From positions 133,377,891 to 133,441,890 of the forward strand of contig CM043947.1 in the NCBI GenBank assembly GCA_014529385.2: DNA of 64,000 bases, given 5' to 3'. This document shows positions 32,315-42,937 of the stretch, in pieces. A program made the translations under genes and the position numbers. The first letter of the stretch is position 1. Each line of letters opens with the position of its first letter. This DNA comes from Adiantum capillus-veneris (Eukaryota; Streptophyta; Polypodiopsida; Polypodiales; Pteridaceae). The notes below the pieces were generated by a model that was not told the origin of the DNA, made no database searches, and was given only the letters and a program-made list of their open reading frames with translations.

Positions 32315-33884
32315 AAGAGGATGCTGGACCAGCACCATTTCCTGAAATCACATTAGATAGACCACAAATGAGTGTTGATGCGAGGTCATATCATGGTGAC
32401 GTAGGATCGATAGCCTCCGAAGACAGTAGACCTGCATCGTTAAGAACTTTGCCATAGTACATGGGAGATTTTGATGCAAAGTCTGAGATTGTGAGAGTTC
32501 CATCACAGAGGCTAGGAGGGACAAAAGAATTGGACACAAAAATTTTGACTGACTTGCTATCCACGCCAGTGAAGTGCACAATTACGTTGGCAGAACTTTT
32601 GAAAATCAGGCCAAGTATGTGGACGGATATAGGAAAATGCTTGGAAAAATTGGGATCAGAAGCCTAGATCAAATGTAAGACCGGTACCTCTGAACAGTAG
32701 GAGAGTACTGTGAAGGAGAAGATGGTAATGCCACTTTGCCTTTCGAGTACAATGGGATTGAAACGAAAGCTATACTTGACAGCGGAGCAGGAATTTCCAT
32801 AGCAACAAAACGAATATGGGAGAAATGGGGTAGGCCCGCCTTTAGAACAACCAGAATAAAATTACAACTAGCTGATGGGCATGTGGAAAGACCCATGGGA
32901 TTGCTAGAAGCGATAGTGGTGTCTTCTTGTGGTATAGAGTATGCGCATACTTTTGCCATAGTTGACTTTGGCAAGAAAAATAACTATGAAATCATCCTTG
33001 GAAGACCATTCATGAGGAAACTCAAGATGGTACAAGATTGGGGTTATGATCATCTATACTTGAGACATGCTGAAACCACAACACGTGTAAATATGAGAAA
33101 TCATAGTTACCAAGATGTAACTAGAACGCCCGTGGAAGATTTTGATTCTGCAACACAAAGTGGATCAACAGACCATCCGTGGATGGGCAAAAAGAAAGAA
33201 ATCTGGATGTGCGAAGCATCAGAGTGTATTGACTTTGGGAGAAATGAGAATGCCTTAGAGAGGGTCTTAGAAGATGATGCTTACATAAGAGAACCTTTTC
33301 TGGAAGAGGCGTTAGAACCGCTAGAGTGGACTCAAATATTGGCTACTTTGGATGTCTGTGTTAATGAGACGACACCAACAAAATTTTGCGATGAGAATGG
33401 GTATGACATATTCCCCTACTACATGCTAAGGGTTATGTGTGAGACAGATGAAGAATCTGAGTATGAGTTCGAAACAGGGTTATTAGCTATGGGGATAGCA
33501 CAAAACCAAATACCTAGCCTGAATACTGGTCATATAGAAATAGGTTCTCTTTGCGATCAGTGTGTGATAACACACTTGATTACAAACTGTCCAAATCGAA
33601 TGCATAGTACAAAGGAGGAGCCGCAAGTCAACGAAGCAAAGTTGCAAGAAGAAGGGCTAAGATACAAAGAAGATGCTTCAAGTCCAACACCTATAAACGT
33701 GCAATATGAAGACTTGGAATCAATCAAAGAAGAGGTGCATCAAGTGACAGGAAGTTCAGACACTATTGGTGACATTTCAACAGCTGAAGTCGAGGAAGAA
33801 GAGCCCATGACTCTACAAGAACCAAATGTTATCTTGTCTCTCCAAAAGACATATCAGAGGAAATGGTGGTCAAGCAGGAGCTAG
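32315..33884 (+). pseudogene. Retropepsin region of the outer element
   Basis: The gag frame resumes after the insert (DAGPAPFPEITLDRPQ), with a TAG near 32457, then reads STPVKCTITLAELLKIRPSM, the linker usual before gypsy proteases. After a frame change between 32667 and 32736 comes the aspartic protease: AILDSGAGISIATKRIWEKW (active site DSGA), a hydrophobic flap region and IILGRPFMRKLK. Downstream the same frame carries an acidic region and an extra C-x2-C-x3-H-x4-C motif (CDQCVITHLITNC near 33550-33590), related in sequence to the gag finger CNECAVTHMILDC. The protease would cleave the Gag precursor. Its last codons drift out of frame where the next ORF takes over (33863). Confidence 0.8.
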
Positions 33885-34366
33885 AACACACAGATGAACT
33901 CAAAAGTGTGAACAATGAAGAAGAAGAAGACGACAAGGAGTCCAGGCCAAAGATTTATCAAGTCACTCAAGAGAACACAAGCAATCTAGTACCAAAGAAG
34001 ATCAAATTTTTGCTAAGTGCACAAGATGGAGTCAAGATGAATTTTATGGCAAAAATTGATACAAATTCCACGACTAATGTCATGTCCTATGGCATGTGGT
34101 TACTTCTAGGTAAGCCAAAGCTTTATGATATTCAGATAAAGGTAAATCTCTCACCTCAAGTAGATGTTATAAGTATGGGGATTGCAGAAGCTACTCTCCA
34201 ACTACACTCACAGAATGTCAAAGAAAAATTCTTGGTGGTAGATTCTCGACAAATGGGAACACACTTGATTTTGTCCAAGCCATGGGCACAAGTCTTTGAA
34301 AACGAGCCTGAATCAAGTGGCAACAGAGGTCAAGCCTACAACAGTTCAAAGATTCTTGGCTATTAA
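33863..34366 (+). pseudogene. Second, degenerate retropepsin-like domain
   Basis: This 167-codon frame overlaps the end of the preceding one, apparently through a one-base indel in the TCTCTC stretch near 33838. After an acidic start (NNEEEEDDKESRP) it reads VKMNFMAKIDTNSTTNVMSY and later EKFLVVDSRQMGTHLILSKP. The layout of (A)-K-I-D-T-N-S-x-T-N-V-M near the start and L-I-L-x-x-P-W near the end mirrors a retropepsin (D-S/T-G...I-L-G-x-P-F). The catalytic glycine is replaced (DTN instead of DSG/DTG), so it is probably inactive or structural. The resemblance is at pattern level only. Confidence 0.45.
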
Positions 34367-35240
34367 AAAAGGCAAAGCTAAAGTAAGCCCACAGTCTCTA
34401 GCCCAGCCAATGCAAGTGCAAGACAAAGCCTCTACATCAAAAGCCAAACCATTAACAAAACAATGGAAACCCAAGCAAAAAGTCTATCAACCGAAGTTTC
34501 CATTGCCCAAAAGTCTCCAAAGGAAGTCAAAACAGGTCAACCAAGTGCTAGTATCCAAGGCACAGATTAAAGTTAATGATCCAATTTGGATACAATCACA
34601 GGAACAACCTCAACAAGAAAAGGTAACAGGATGGATCACATCAAGCGAGTCAATTATTGCACAAGGCTACAAAAAAGGAAAATCAGATGTTTGGGTCAAC
34701 AAGCCCAAGATAACAGTCTGGCAATATCCATCCCATGACAACCACTCAGTCAGGAATCAACAAAGCCGTCAACGTCAATCACATAACTCAACCAAGAGAA
34801 AGGACAGGTACAAAAAGCAAAAGAGAAGGTCTTCCATTGGACAAACCATACGACAAGTCTGGGTAATGAAATCAGAATTCTACCAGACTACCCAACAAAG
34901 TCAAGTGATCACCTCCAAGCAAGTCCAAAGATTCATTCCAGTCGAGTTACTCGAAGCACAAGGATTCTATGAGGGTAACTTTCAAATATGGTTACCTAAG
35001 GTAGTAGCTTATCAAGGAATCACCCAGGAAAAGCAAGAAACATCAAAAAATGAAGAGCAACCACCCGCTACACCCAAGAGTACTACAACCTATAGATGGA
35101 TCCCTCATCAATTACTACAAGATCAAGGATTTTACAAAAGTAGCAGCCATATTTGGAAATTAAATACAAGGTACCATCAAGTCAAAGAAGAAACAAGGCA
35201 AGTGGCAAAGAAGATCACACCAGGCCCAAGAACAATGTGA
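34296..35240 (+). CDS. Uncharacterised ORF with three QGFY repeats
   Basis: This 314-codon frame overlaps the end of the previous one by 71 bases. The first third is basic and Gln/Lys/Pro rich (KPLTKQWKPKQKVYQPKFPL). Three related segments follow: GWITSSESIIAQGYKKGKSD ending in VWVNKP (about 34629-34710), FIPVELLEAQGFYEGNFQIW (about 34932-34992) and WIPHQLLQDQGFYKSSSHIW (about 35097-35157). The consensus is [WF]-I-P-x2-L-L-x2-Q-G-[FY]-x5-x-[IV]-W. Highly basic linkers (RKDRYKKQKRRSS) separate them. I know no named domain with this pattern. The place of the ORF between protease and 3' LTR, where RT and integrase are absent, suggests an accessory or RNA-binding protein, but that is inference. 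Confidence 0.6.
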   Translation: MKTSLNQVATEVKPTTVQRFLAIKKGKAKVSPQSLAQPMQVQDKASTSKAKPLTKQWKPKQKVYQPKFPLPKSLQRKSKQVNQVLVSKAQIKVNDPIWIQSQEQPQQEKVTGWITSSESIIAQGYKKGKSDVWVNKPKITVWQYPSHDNHSVRNQQSRQRQSHNSTKRKDRYKKQKRRSSIGQTIRQVWVMKSEFYQTTQQSQVITSKQVQRFIPVELLEAQGFYEGNFQIWLPKVVAYQGITQEKQETSKNEEQPPATPKSTTTYRWIPHQLLQDQGFYKSSSHIWKLNTRYHQVKEETRQVAKKITPGPRTM

Positions 35241-36777
35241 GCTCCAAAATCCGCGATTGAGGCTCAACAACAAGAAAGATACACAACTCCTTTACAGCCT
35301 CTTAACAACAAAAAGAAAGCAACGGTAAATGCGGAGGTCACAGTTTTGAAGAACACTATCTGGAAGAAGAAGACTTCATCAACCATTGCTTCAATATCAA
35401 TACCTGTCTCATCAAGCGACCACAATTTTCTACCAAGGAATGAAGAGCAGATATATGCCAATGTATTGGACAACATGGCATCTCAAACAGAAACTAACGA
35501 GAAAGGCCTAAACATCAAAAGCATATGGAATTGGATTTCAAGCTGTGATCAGGTAAGTCCAAGTCGCCATTAAACTTACATGGCATAAGAGTCTAGAGTC
35601 GGGCAGCTAAGCCACTAAATGAGCAAAGTGTGAGACCCAAGCTTCAAGTAATATTTTTCTGTGGTCTATGAGTCTAGCTAATAGGTATAAGCTCAAGCTG
35701 GAGAGTTGAGCATACATAAAGTCATGTCACTCATGCTGGAAGAGGTGAGCATAAGAGTCAAAGTCCATATAATGTATAAGGTGGATAAGGCGAAGTAGTC
35801 CAAAACAAAAACACTCACGCACTTGACACAGTGAGGAAGAGTGGAGAAACCTTGACAACGAAAACCCTTCTTGTGAGTAGTGAAATATTTTGAAGCACTC
35901 GTGCTATATGTTTTTCTCGCTACACTAACTCCATGAAGAACCCATCAATACTCTTCTCTCGTACCGCATCTTGTTCAACATGCATAACTCTGTGCAAGCA
36001 TATAGATGTCCCATCAATGGACATATGCATTAGGAACTCTTTTTTATTCCACCCATGCACTTACACAAAAAAATGACGATGACCAAGCGGAAACAGGTTT
36101 TATAAGCCTTTGCTCAACAACAATGACTCTTACTTCAAGCTATTAACACTTATCCATGTATATCAAGCCCATACTAGTAGCCATATAGCCATTTGTACTT
36201 TAACTCAGCATAACTCTATAACATCAGAACCTAAGTACGTATAGCCTTGCATTTAATTATGACTAAAGACGTTTTTTCCCACTGGGTTTTTCCCTTTAGT
36301 CTTATCCAGGTATCCAAGACCTTCATTTTGTATATACGCTATATTTTACTTTTACTCTTTTATTTTTTATAACAACAAAAACAAGAAGAACCACGATATC
36401 CCCACACTAGTAATTGCAAATCTACTGACAAGTCAAAAGAGAGGTCAAAAAACAACTTAACAAAGCTTCAAGTCAACTTACAGGTACGACTTCTAGATAA
36501 CAACCACCGGAAAAGCAAACTAGAGCTACAATGACAACGACCTGTTGCACCAACAAGTCGATACAACCTCATGCAATTCAAGATACAACAACCAATTGGG
36601 GGGGGAGAGTTCTAGGCTTCAGATACACTACAGGTACAACTTCAAGGCAGCTTTAATATCACGCAAAGCAACCAACTATAGAAGAGGCTTCCACAACAAC
36701 TTCAATCAACACCAAGACATCAAGAACTCGTCAAGGACAGCAACGACATAGGGTCTTGTCGGGGACGACAAGAATTC
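35241..36777 (+). other. 3' noncoding tail of the outer element
   Basis: A short frame at 35346-35573 (KNTIWKKKTSSTIASISIPV...) may be a remnant of the preceding coding region in another frame; its end reads KSIWNWISSCDQV. The remainder up to the polypurine tract has no ORF of note and is A/C rich. Confidence 0.5.
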
Positions 36778-36789
36778 GGAGGGGGAGAG
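36778..36789 (+). promoter_or_regulatory. Polypurine tract of the outer element
   Basis: GGAGGGGGAGAG abuts the 3' LTR. A second purine run GGGGGGAGAG lies upstream at about 36598-36608. Confidence 0.9.
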
Positions 36790-37859
36790 TGTTGAAAGGA
36801 CGACCTTTCAACAACGTTTCCATAAAGATTCCATTAAGATTCCTCAAAGATTCTATAAAGATTCCACATGAAGATGGTGATGAAGTAATGAAGATGAAGA
36901 TGGATGCTGCAACATGAAGATACGAGTTTATGGACGTCATCGAATATCCCATTATTATTATTTTGAGCCATTACGGCCACTTTTGTAATGTTTACGGGAA
37001 CCTCATATTTTAAATCGGCACTTGTATTTTGGCCGCAGATGCTTGTATAATGAGTAAAGCCAACTCAGTTTCTTGTAATTAAGCTCTGTAGAATCCTAGA
37101 GACAATTCAGGTCATTTGGCTGGACATTAGGTTTGAAGGCTTGGTATATAAGCTAAAACCTAAGGCTTTGTAAAAAACACATTACGTTATCTCAAATAAT
37201 ATACAGTCGTAGGTTGTGCAGCACACAGTAGTGATCTTCACGCACACACACCGTCGCACACACTAATCACATTGCAGATATGAGAGTAGGAGCGTGTTAG
37301 CATTGAGAAGCTCTCCGCGTCGACGCAAGCAATGCAAGCCAAGGACCACATCGCAAGCCCGCCTGCTATGAGCTATACTTGGCCGTAAGTACCTCAAACG
37401 ACATCCGATCTGAATGATCAAGTAGTCGTTAGAATCAGGGCGAGAAGCTCTTCGTGTTGATGTCTTTGTAGATCAGTTCCAAACACTTTGGAAATTACTG
37501 TTTTGAGTCTATCACGATAGCGATTAGACGTCTTACAGTTATGGTTTTTAGGGTTTAGGTGTTTGGCCATATAGGATATGTCCTTGTGAGTCTTGCCCTC
37601 CGATTTCGAGTCATTCCGATATGATTTGAGACTGTTTCGAGCTTGTAGTGTTTCGTAGGATGCGTTGTCTGTTTCTTTGCTTTATGGTAGTGTTGTGGTA
37701 GGATTAGTGACTCTAGAGTGTTGTTCGTGTCTAGCTCAGGGTTGACAATCCAGAGATTGCCTCCATGCCCTAGTCGGGTCAGCTACGTCCTCGGATTGAC
37801 AGTTTGTTGGTCTATGTTCTCGCTATGCTCCATCGTCCGTCGTGGCGTACCCTCTAACA
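36790..37859 (+). repeat. 3' LTR of the outer element
   Basis: It matches 18883-19939. Relative to that copy it has an extra TCTATAAAGAT unit near 36850 and scattered substitutions. It ends CCTCTAACA. Confidence 0.92.
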
Positions 37860-38766
37860 TGGTCAAAATTAGCACTTTTATGATTTTTTTGGTGGCTTTC
37901 TTGATATCCAAATTCAATTTTGATTGTGTAAGTGTAATTTATAACATAAAGCTAATCTTCCTTGAGTTTTGGGGGACCTAATATGCTATATAGCATAGTA
38001 TATGATGATGGTTGAATACGATACATTTTAGAGTAGCAAGTATAACTTTCACAATATTGCTAGTTTCTTAGGCCAATTGTGTGTATTTTGTAGGTAGTGA
38101 CCATATCTAATCATAGACTACAAACTTGGCTAGATATTGAGTAGTTTCTATGGGTTTCTAGAGGTCATAATGCTAAACCCAGTTTTTTCATGTTTGCTGT
38201 ATTTAGCACTTTATCATTGCCCACAAGGTTCCAACTGTAAGAGATCCATTATCCTTTTGACATGCTCCATGGCTCCTTTTGAATCTAGAGGCCCAAAGGG
38301 AACTAAGAAAACATGTATATAGTATCTGTATTGAGCGTGACTATAGAAACTTTGATGATAGGTCCGCAGAATGGCAAAAATGCAACTTTTTTGTACCTTT
38401 TTTTTTCCCAAAAAAAAAAATAGTGAGGTAAAAGCAACCATATGTTTTGGTCACCAACCCATTGAAGTTAACGGGGCATTTTATCTCATGTCCTACAAAA
38501 ATCTCCACTCTTATTTATATGCAATCAACCGTAAGAAATTGTTGTTTTAGGCAAAATGCACTGGTCCATCAACTTTGAAGGCTTCTAGTGACCAAGGGAT
38601 GAGAAAAATTACAAGTTTCTCATTTTTTCCATATGTAGTAGTTATTTAACTATAAGCTCATGAAAGGATTTTTCAAAATGAGTGGATCTACTATGGTTTT
38701 GGAGTTTTTTCCCAAAACCTTGAAAGGACACTTTTATGTCCTGTTAGGTTACCATTCTAGTGTTAA
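37860..38766. other. Right flank of the 19-kb element, no gene seen
   Basis: AT-rich sequence. At about 38728-38765 it contains GACACTTTTATGTCCTGTTA and the reverse complement of TAACACTAGAATGGTAAC, the same border block found by the left minisatellite (18460-18495). Confidence 0.6.
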
Positions 38767-39140
38767 GAGCACTCTGAGGCACTTTGAAGCACTTTGGTGC
38801 ACTTTGAAAGCACTCTGAAGTGCACTTTAAGGACTCTTTGAAAGCACTTCAGTGCTATTTAAGAGCACTCTGAAGCACTTTGTGGCACTCCAAAGCACTT
38901 TAGAGTTTAGAAAGCACTCTAAAGCACTCTAAAGTACATTGTGGCACTTTCAAGCACCATGAATCACTTTAGATCACTTTGGAAGCGCTCTGAAATACTT
39001 TGAAACACTTTTTGGCGCTTTCAAGCACATTGAGATGCACTTTTTTGGCACTTTCAAGCATTTGCAAGCTCTAAGAGATGCACTTTGAGGCATTTGAGAC
39101 ACTTATAAAGCACTTCAAAGCTTTTGCAAGCACCCAAAAT
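38767..39140 (-). repeat. CACTTTGAAGCACTT minisatellite, right arm
   Basis: Irregular units such as GCACTTTGAAGCACTTTGG, AAGCACTCTGAAGTGCAC and GGCACTTTCAAGCA continue for about 370 bp. Relative to the shared border block the array is inverted compared with 18264-18478. Confidence 0.85.
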
Positions 39141-39159
39141 TACTAAGTGGAGGAGCCAA

Positions 39160-39791
39160 ACCCATCACTGTAGCGACACCTAGGGAGCATCGCACAAGCA
39201 TCTCTCTCTCTTTCTCTCTCTCGCGGCGCTGTTGGTCGCCATAGCCGACTGCAACGCTTCTATTTCACACTCAAAACGCCCTAAGGCCTTTGGCCTTGGA
39301 AATTTCCTCAATTAAATCAAGCAAGGGTGCATGCCCACCGAAACGGGCACACACCCCGTACACGGGATTTGAGACCGGTTGTCGGCCAAGATTTGACATA
39401 AGCATCGGGAAGGGGCCACAAAGTTTTTCGGTAAGCCATCACTTCTTGGCAAACTGTTAGAATTTCAGAAATTGGTAGCGGTTTAATTTCGATGGATTTG
39501 AGATTTTCTAATAAGTATCTATTGAAACTTCTTCCTTTGGGAAGATTAAGTCGTCTACGACGTTTCAAAGCGAACAATTACGTCTGAAGCAGTACAAGTT
39601 TTTTTCGACATCTTCAAGCCTAATTGATTCAACTATCAAGAGCTCGTGGAATTCCATATACGACGGACTACTCTTGATTTTGACAGAGTTAACACGGCTA
39701 CTATACTTTGCGAGTGCTCTCAATATCAGGTATTTTTTCTGAGTACTTCTTTCACTGCACTGTGTAGCCATGGATTCGGATATCAATATAT
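39160..39791 (+). other. Upstream part of the chromovirus relic
   Basis: Contains a CT microsatellite (about 39201-39224) and sequence that could be 5' LTR or leader. No primer-binding site is recognisable. Confidence 0.35.
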
Positions 39792-40974
39792 ATGACATTC
39801 AATTTTGAGCAAAGTACTCCTAATCCTAGCAATGATGGCCCATGGCCGGATCCTCTCAAGGAGAGTACCAGCGACGCTATGGCAGGAGAAGATACTTATG
39901 AATTGCTCGATATTCAAGAATTTTGTGCACTTCAGACACGCATGATAGTCATGAATGAAAATTTTAAATCTTTAAATGAAAATGTTACCAAACTATCCAC
40001 ATTAGTAATTCAATTAATGCATCAGCAGTCTAAGATTCCTACTGATACCCACATGCATGAGCACGTTGACACACAAGGGCAAGGCCCAACTATTGATCCA
40101 TTGCATACTCTCACTGCCAAAGATGTGGATGACTTATTAAAGAACTTTAAACCACCAGTCTTTAAGGGAGAAGACCGAGACCGCAACAAGGATGCAGTGA
40201 ATATCTTTCTCAGCAAGTGGGATGGAATTCACGCCTTACGGCGCCTTACGGCGTACTCCGGATGCAGTCAGAGCTCTGCAGACAAGCTTAACTCTGGAAG
40301 GCAAGGCCTACAAATGGTGGATGTCTTTCAAGGAGAAGAACATCATACCACAAAGTTGGGAACCTTTTAAATCCATGTTTAGCAAGGAATTTTTGCCTAC
40401 AAACGAGGCCGACCGGAATTGGACAGCTTGGGACACATGTTCCATGCGCCAATACCCATCACTCCTAGAATATATCTCTCACTATCGGGATGTTATCCTC
40501 AAGCTGGAAGGCTTGGATACCTTTCAACAAGTACGGGGCTTCATACGGGGTCTGAAACCTGAGCTTAAGAAGTATGTCAAGACCCAAGCCCCTAAAACAC
40601 TTGAGGAGGCCATAGTGAAAGCACATATTCATGATGATCCTGATGAGAAGAAAAGACATAATAGTCACATGCCTGCTAGCATACATGGTAATACACGCAA
40701 TCAGTATGGGCACAATAAAAGAAAATTTAAAGTTGCTAATTCAGATGCATTAAAAAAACCCAAGGGGTCCAGGGGTCCTCTCTCTCCTGAGGATTTTGAT
40801 AAAGCCAAGAAAGAAAATTTATTTTTTCAATGTTTCGGAAGAGATCATGGCAAAAAGGATTGTCCCAAGGGAAAATATGTTCCTCAGGGAAAGGAGAAAG
40901 CAGTGAACATGATGCAACTGCTGCCTCTTGAGTCTTTCTCAAGATTCTCTACAATGGAAGTAACACACACTTAG
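39792..40974 (+). pseudogene. Chromovirus gag, frameshifted
   Basis: The first frame (39792-40370) has MTFNFEQSTPNPSNDGPWPD, a coiled segment (MNENFKSLNENVTKLSTLVI) and FKPPVFKGEDRDRN, the start of the capsid domain. At 40233-40252 the 10-bp unit GCCTTACGGC is tandemly duplicated, which shifts the frame. The capsid continues in the frame from 40222: TLEGKAYKWWMSFKEKNIIP, MFSKEFLP, LEYISHYRDVILKLEGL, FIRGLKPELKKYV. A degenerate zinc knuckle (FQCFGRDHGKKDCP) lacks one of its cysteine positions. A TAG at 40972-40974 separates gag from the protease in the same frame. Confidence 0.85.
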
Positions 40975-42859
40975 GTGGTGCATGAATGCTGTATCACAAC
41001 TTCCATGTGGCAACAGACCTTTGGACCACATGAGTTAGTACGTATGCACGGATATCTGCAAGGGCACAAGGTGCGCATCTTGGTAGATGACAGTGCTACT
41101 CACAATTTCATCAATTATGGATCAGTGAAAAAGCTCAAACTGCCTCAAACTCCGAGTACCCACTACTACAAGGTAGCAATGATGAATGGACATGATACTG
41201 AAATATGGGATACTCAATGCCGAGTTGTTCCATTGGAAGTACAAGGGTACTCTACTTGTTTGGATTTTCAAGTTATGAACATGGAAAGGGTTGATGTGGT
41301 TCTTGGTAGGGAGTGGTTGCATAGCTTAGGACCATCATTGAAGCGTAGCTATGAGCACAACAACTTGATGTTTGAATCCCATGGCGCACATGTGTTGTTG
41401 TTAGGAGAAAAAGATATACCTTCATCACCACTGATTTGTACCGCTGAGCTTATGCACCTCGTTTTTGATAATGAAATAGATCAGGTTTTCTTGTGTTACT
41501 CACTGTCTCATTTTCTTTCTAACATTGAGTCTGTTGAACATTCCTCAACGCCGCATGCTTCTTTCTCCTCTATTCCGCCAATTGCTAATTCTAAACAAGC
41601 AAACGTTGCTAGTCAGTTACAAAAAATATTAAAGGAATTTCAATATGTATTTCCTAACGATTTGCCATCAGGATTACCACCGACACGATCAGTACAACAT
41701 AGCATTGACGTGGCTGCATGCTATAAACCCGTTAGTAAACCACCTTACCGTATGAGTTATTCAAAGGCTACTGAGGTGGAACGTTACCTTGCTGACTACC
41801 TTAGTAGAGGGTTTATACAACCCAGTTCTTCACCATGGGCTTCTCCTATCCTTTTAGTGAAGAAAAAGGACGACATTATGTGCATGTGCGTAGACTACCG
41901 GGGCTTAAATGCGGTTACAGTTAAGAACAAATACCCATTGCCAAGAGTACATGAGTTATTTGATAAGCTAAATCATGCTTGCATTTTTACGAAAATTGAC
42001 TTGCAGTCAAGATATCACCAAGTCTGTATTCGGCTTGCCCATATACCTAAGACTGCATTCCGAACATGGTTTGGACACTACGACTTTTTGGTGATTCCCT
42101 TAACCAGTGCACCCGCAACATTCATGACACTTATGGATAGTGTCTTGAAGCCATATTTGGGCAAATTTGTCATTGTTTTGCTTGATGACATCCTAGTCTA
42201 TAGTGCTTCTGAAGAAGAACACTTACAACATCTCAGGCAGGTGTTTGAGTTGTTACGCACAAACAAGTTATATGCCAAGGAATCTAAATGTGATTTTCCA
42301 AAAGATGAAATTCATTATTTAGGGCATGTTATTTCAGCTCACGGCCTATACATGGATCAATCCAAAGTGCATACCATCAGGAAATGGCCTCCTCCTAAAC
42401 ATATGAAAGAATTACATTTATTTTTAGGATTTGCAGGTTTTTACTGGAGGTTCGTTAAAAACTATGCTCAAATTGTTGTTCCTATGACGGATCAACTAAA
42501 AGGAAAAGGTAAAGCTTTTCAGTGGGGATCCACTCAACAACACAATTTTGATACGCTCAAGGATGCATTAGCTACAGCTCCTATGCTGGCTATTGTAGAT
42601 CCTTTGAAACCATTCGTTTTGGAAACGAATGCCAGTGATCGTGCTATTGGAGCAGTCCTGTTTACAAGACGGACGACCTATTGCATTTGAAAGTAAGAAG
42701 CTTGATGCAGCTCAGCAAAACTATTCTGCTTACGAACGCGAACTCTATGCAATAGTGTCTGCCTTAAAAACATGGCGGCATTACCTGTATGGTGCTCAGT
42801 TTGAGATTGTGTTTGACTATGAAAGCATCAAATGGTTTACGCAACAAACAGAATGAAAG
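40975..42859 (+). pseudogene. Chromovirus protease, RT and RNase H, broken
   Basis: The protease region reads VRILVDDSATHNFINYGSVK; the expected DSGA has become DDSA, so the active-site glycine is gone. It ends with VDVVLGREWLHSLG. The RT shows KPPYRMSYSKATEVERYLAD, SSPWASPILLVKKKDD, VDYRGLNAVTVKNKYPLPRV, FTKIDLQSRYHQ and the catalytic pair in VLLDDILVYS near 42181. RNase H starts LETNASDRAIGAVL, with Asn in place of the first catalytic Asp. A frameshift at about 42660 moves the rest (GRPIAFESKKLDAAQQNYSA, YERELYAIVSALKTWRHYL) to another frame, which ends at a TGA near 42854. Confidence 0.88.
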
Positions 42860-42937
42860 GGTCGAAAAGCCAGGTGGACCGAGATCCTTTAGGAATATGA
42901 CGCCAAGCTAAGGTATCGCAAAGGCCAATACAATGTA

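Larger units (their letters stand above)
18883..37859 (+). mobile_element. Outer LTR retroelement (gag-protease only), interrupted by a nested element
   Basis: The element is bounded by direct LTRs of 1057 bp (18883-19939) and 1070 bp (36790-37859), with a tRNA-Asp type primer-binding site after the first and a polypurine tract before the second. Removing the nested insert at 25125-32319 leaves about 11.8 kb. Plus-strand order: long repeat-rich leader, gag with zinc fingers, retropepsin, a second protease-like region, an ORF with QGFY repeats, a noncoding tail. I find no reverse transcriptase, RNase H or integrase motif anywhere in it, so it would be non-autonomous and depend on another element's enzymes. 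The five bases outside the LTRs (TCGCC and TGGTC) do not match, so the target duplication is lost or the termini were exchanged by recombination. The PBS and gag type suggest Ty3/gypsy affinity. Confidence 0.85.

Noticed and set aside
25120-32319. The two near-identical 2.8-kb blocks as a host segmental duplication
   Set aside because: TG/CA ends, primer-binding site, polypurine tract and a perfect AAGAG target duplication show they are LTRs of one element.
32736-36777. Hidden RT or integrase in the outer element
   Set aside because: I read all three plus frames for YxDD/FxDD, LPQG, HHCC and DD35E-type motifs and found none.
39317-39798. Minus-strand ORFs upstream of the chromovirus gag
   Set aside because: No domain, and they lie antisense to the probable leader of the element.
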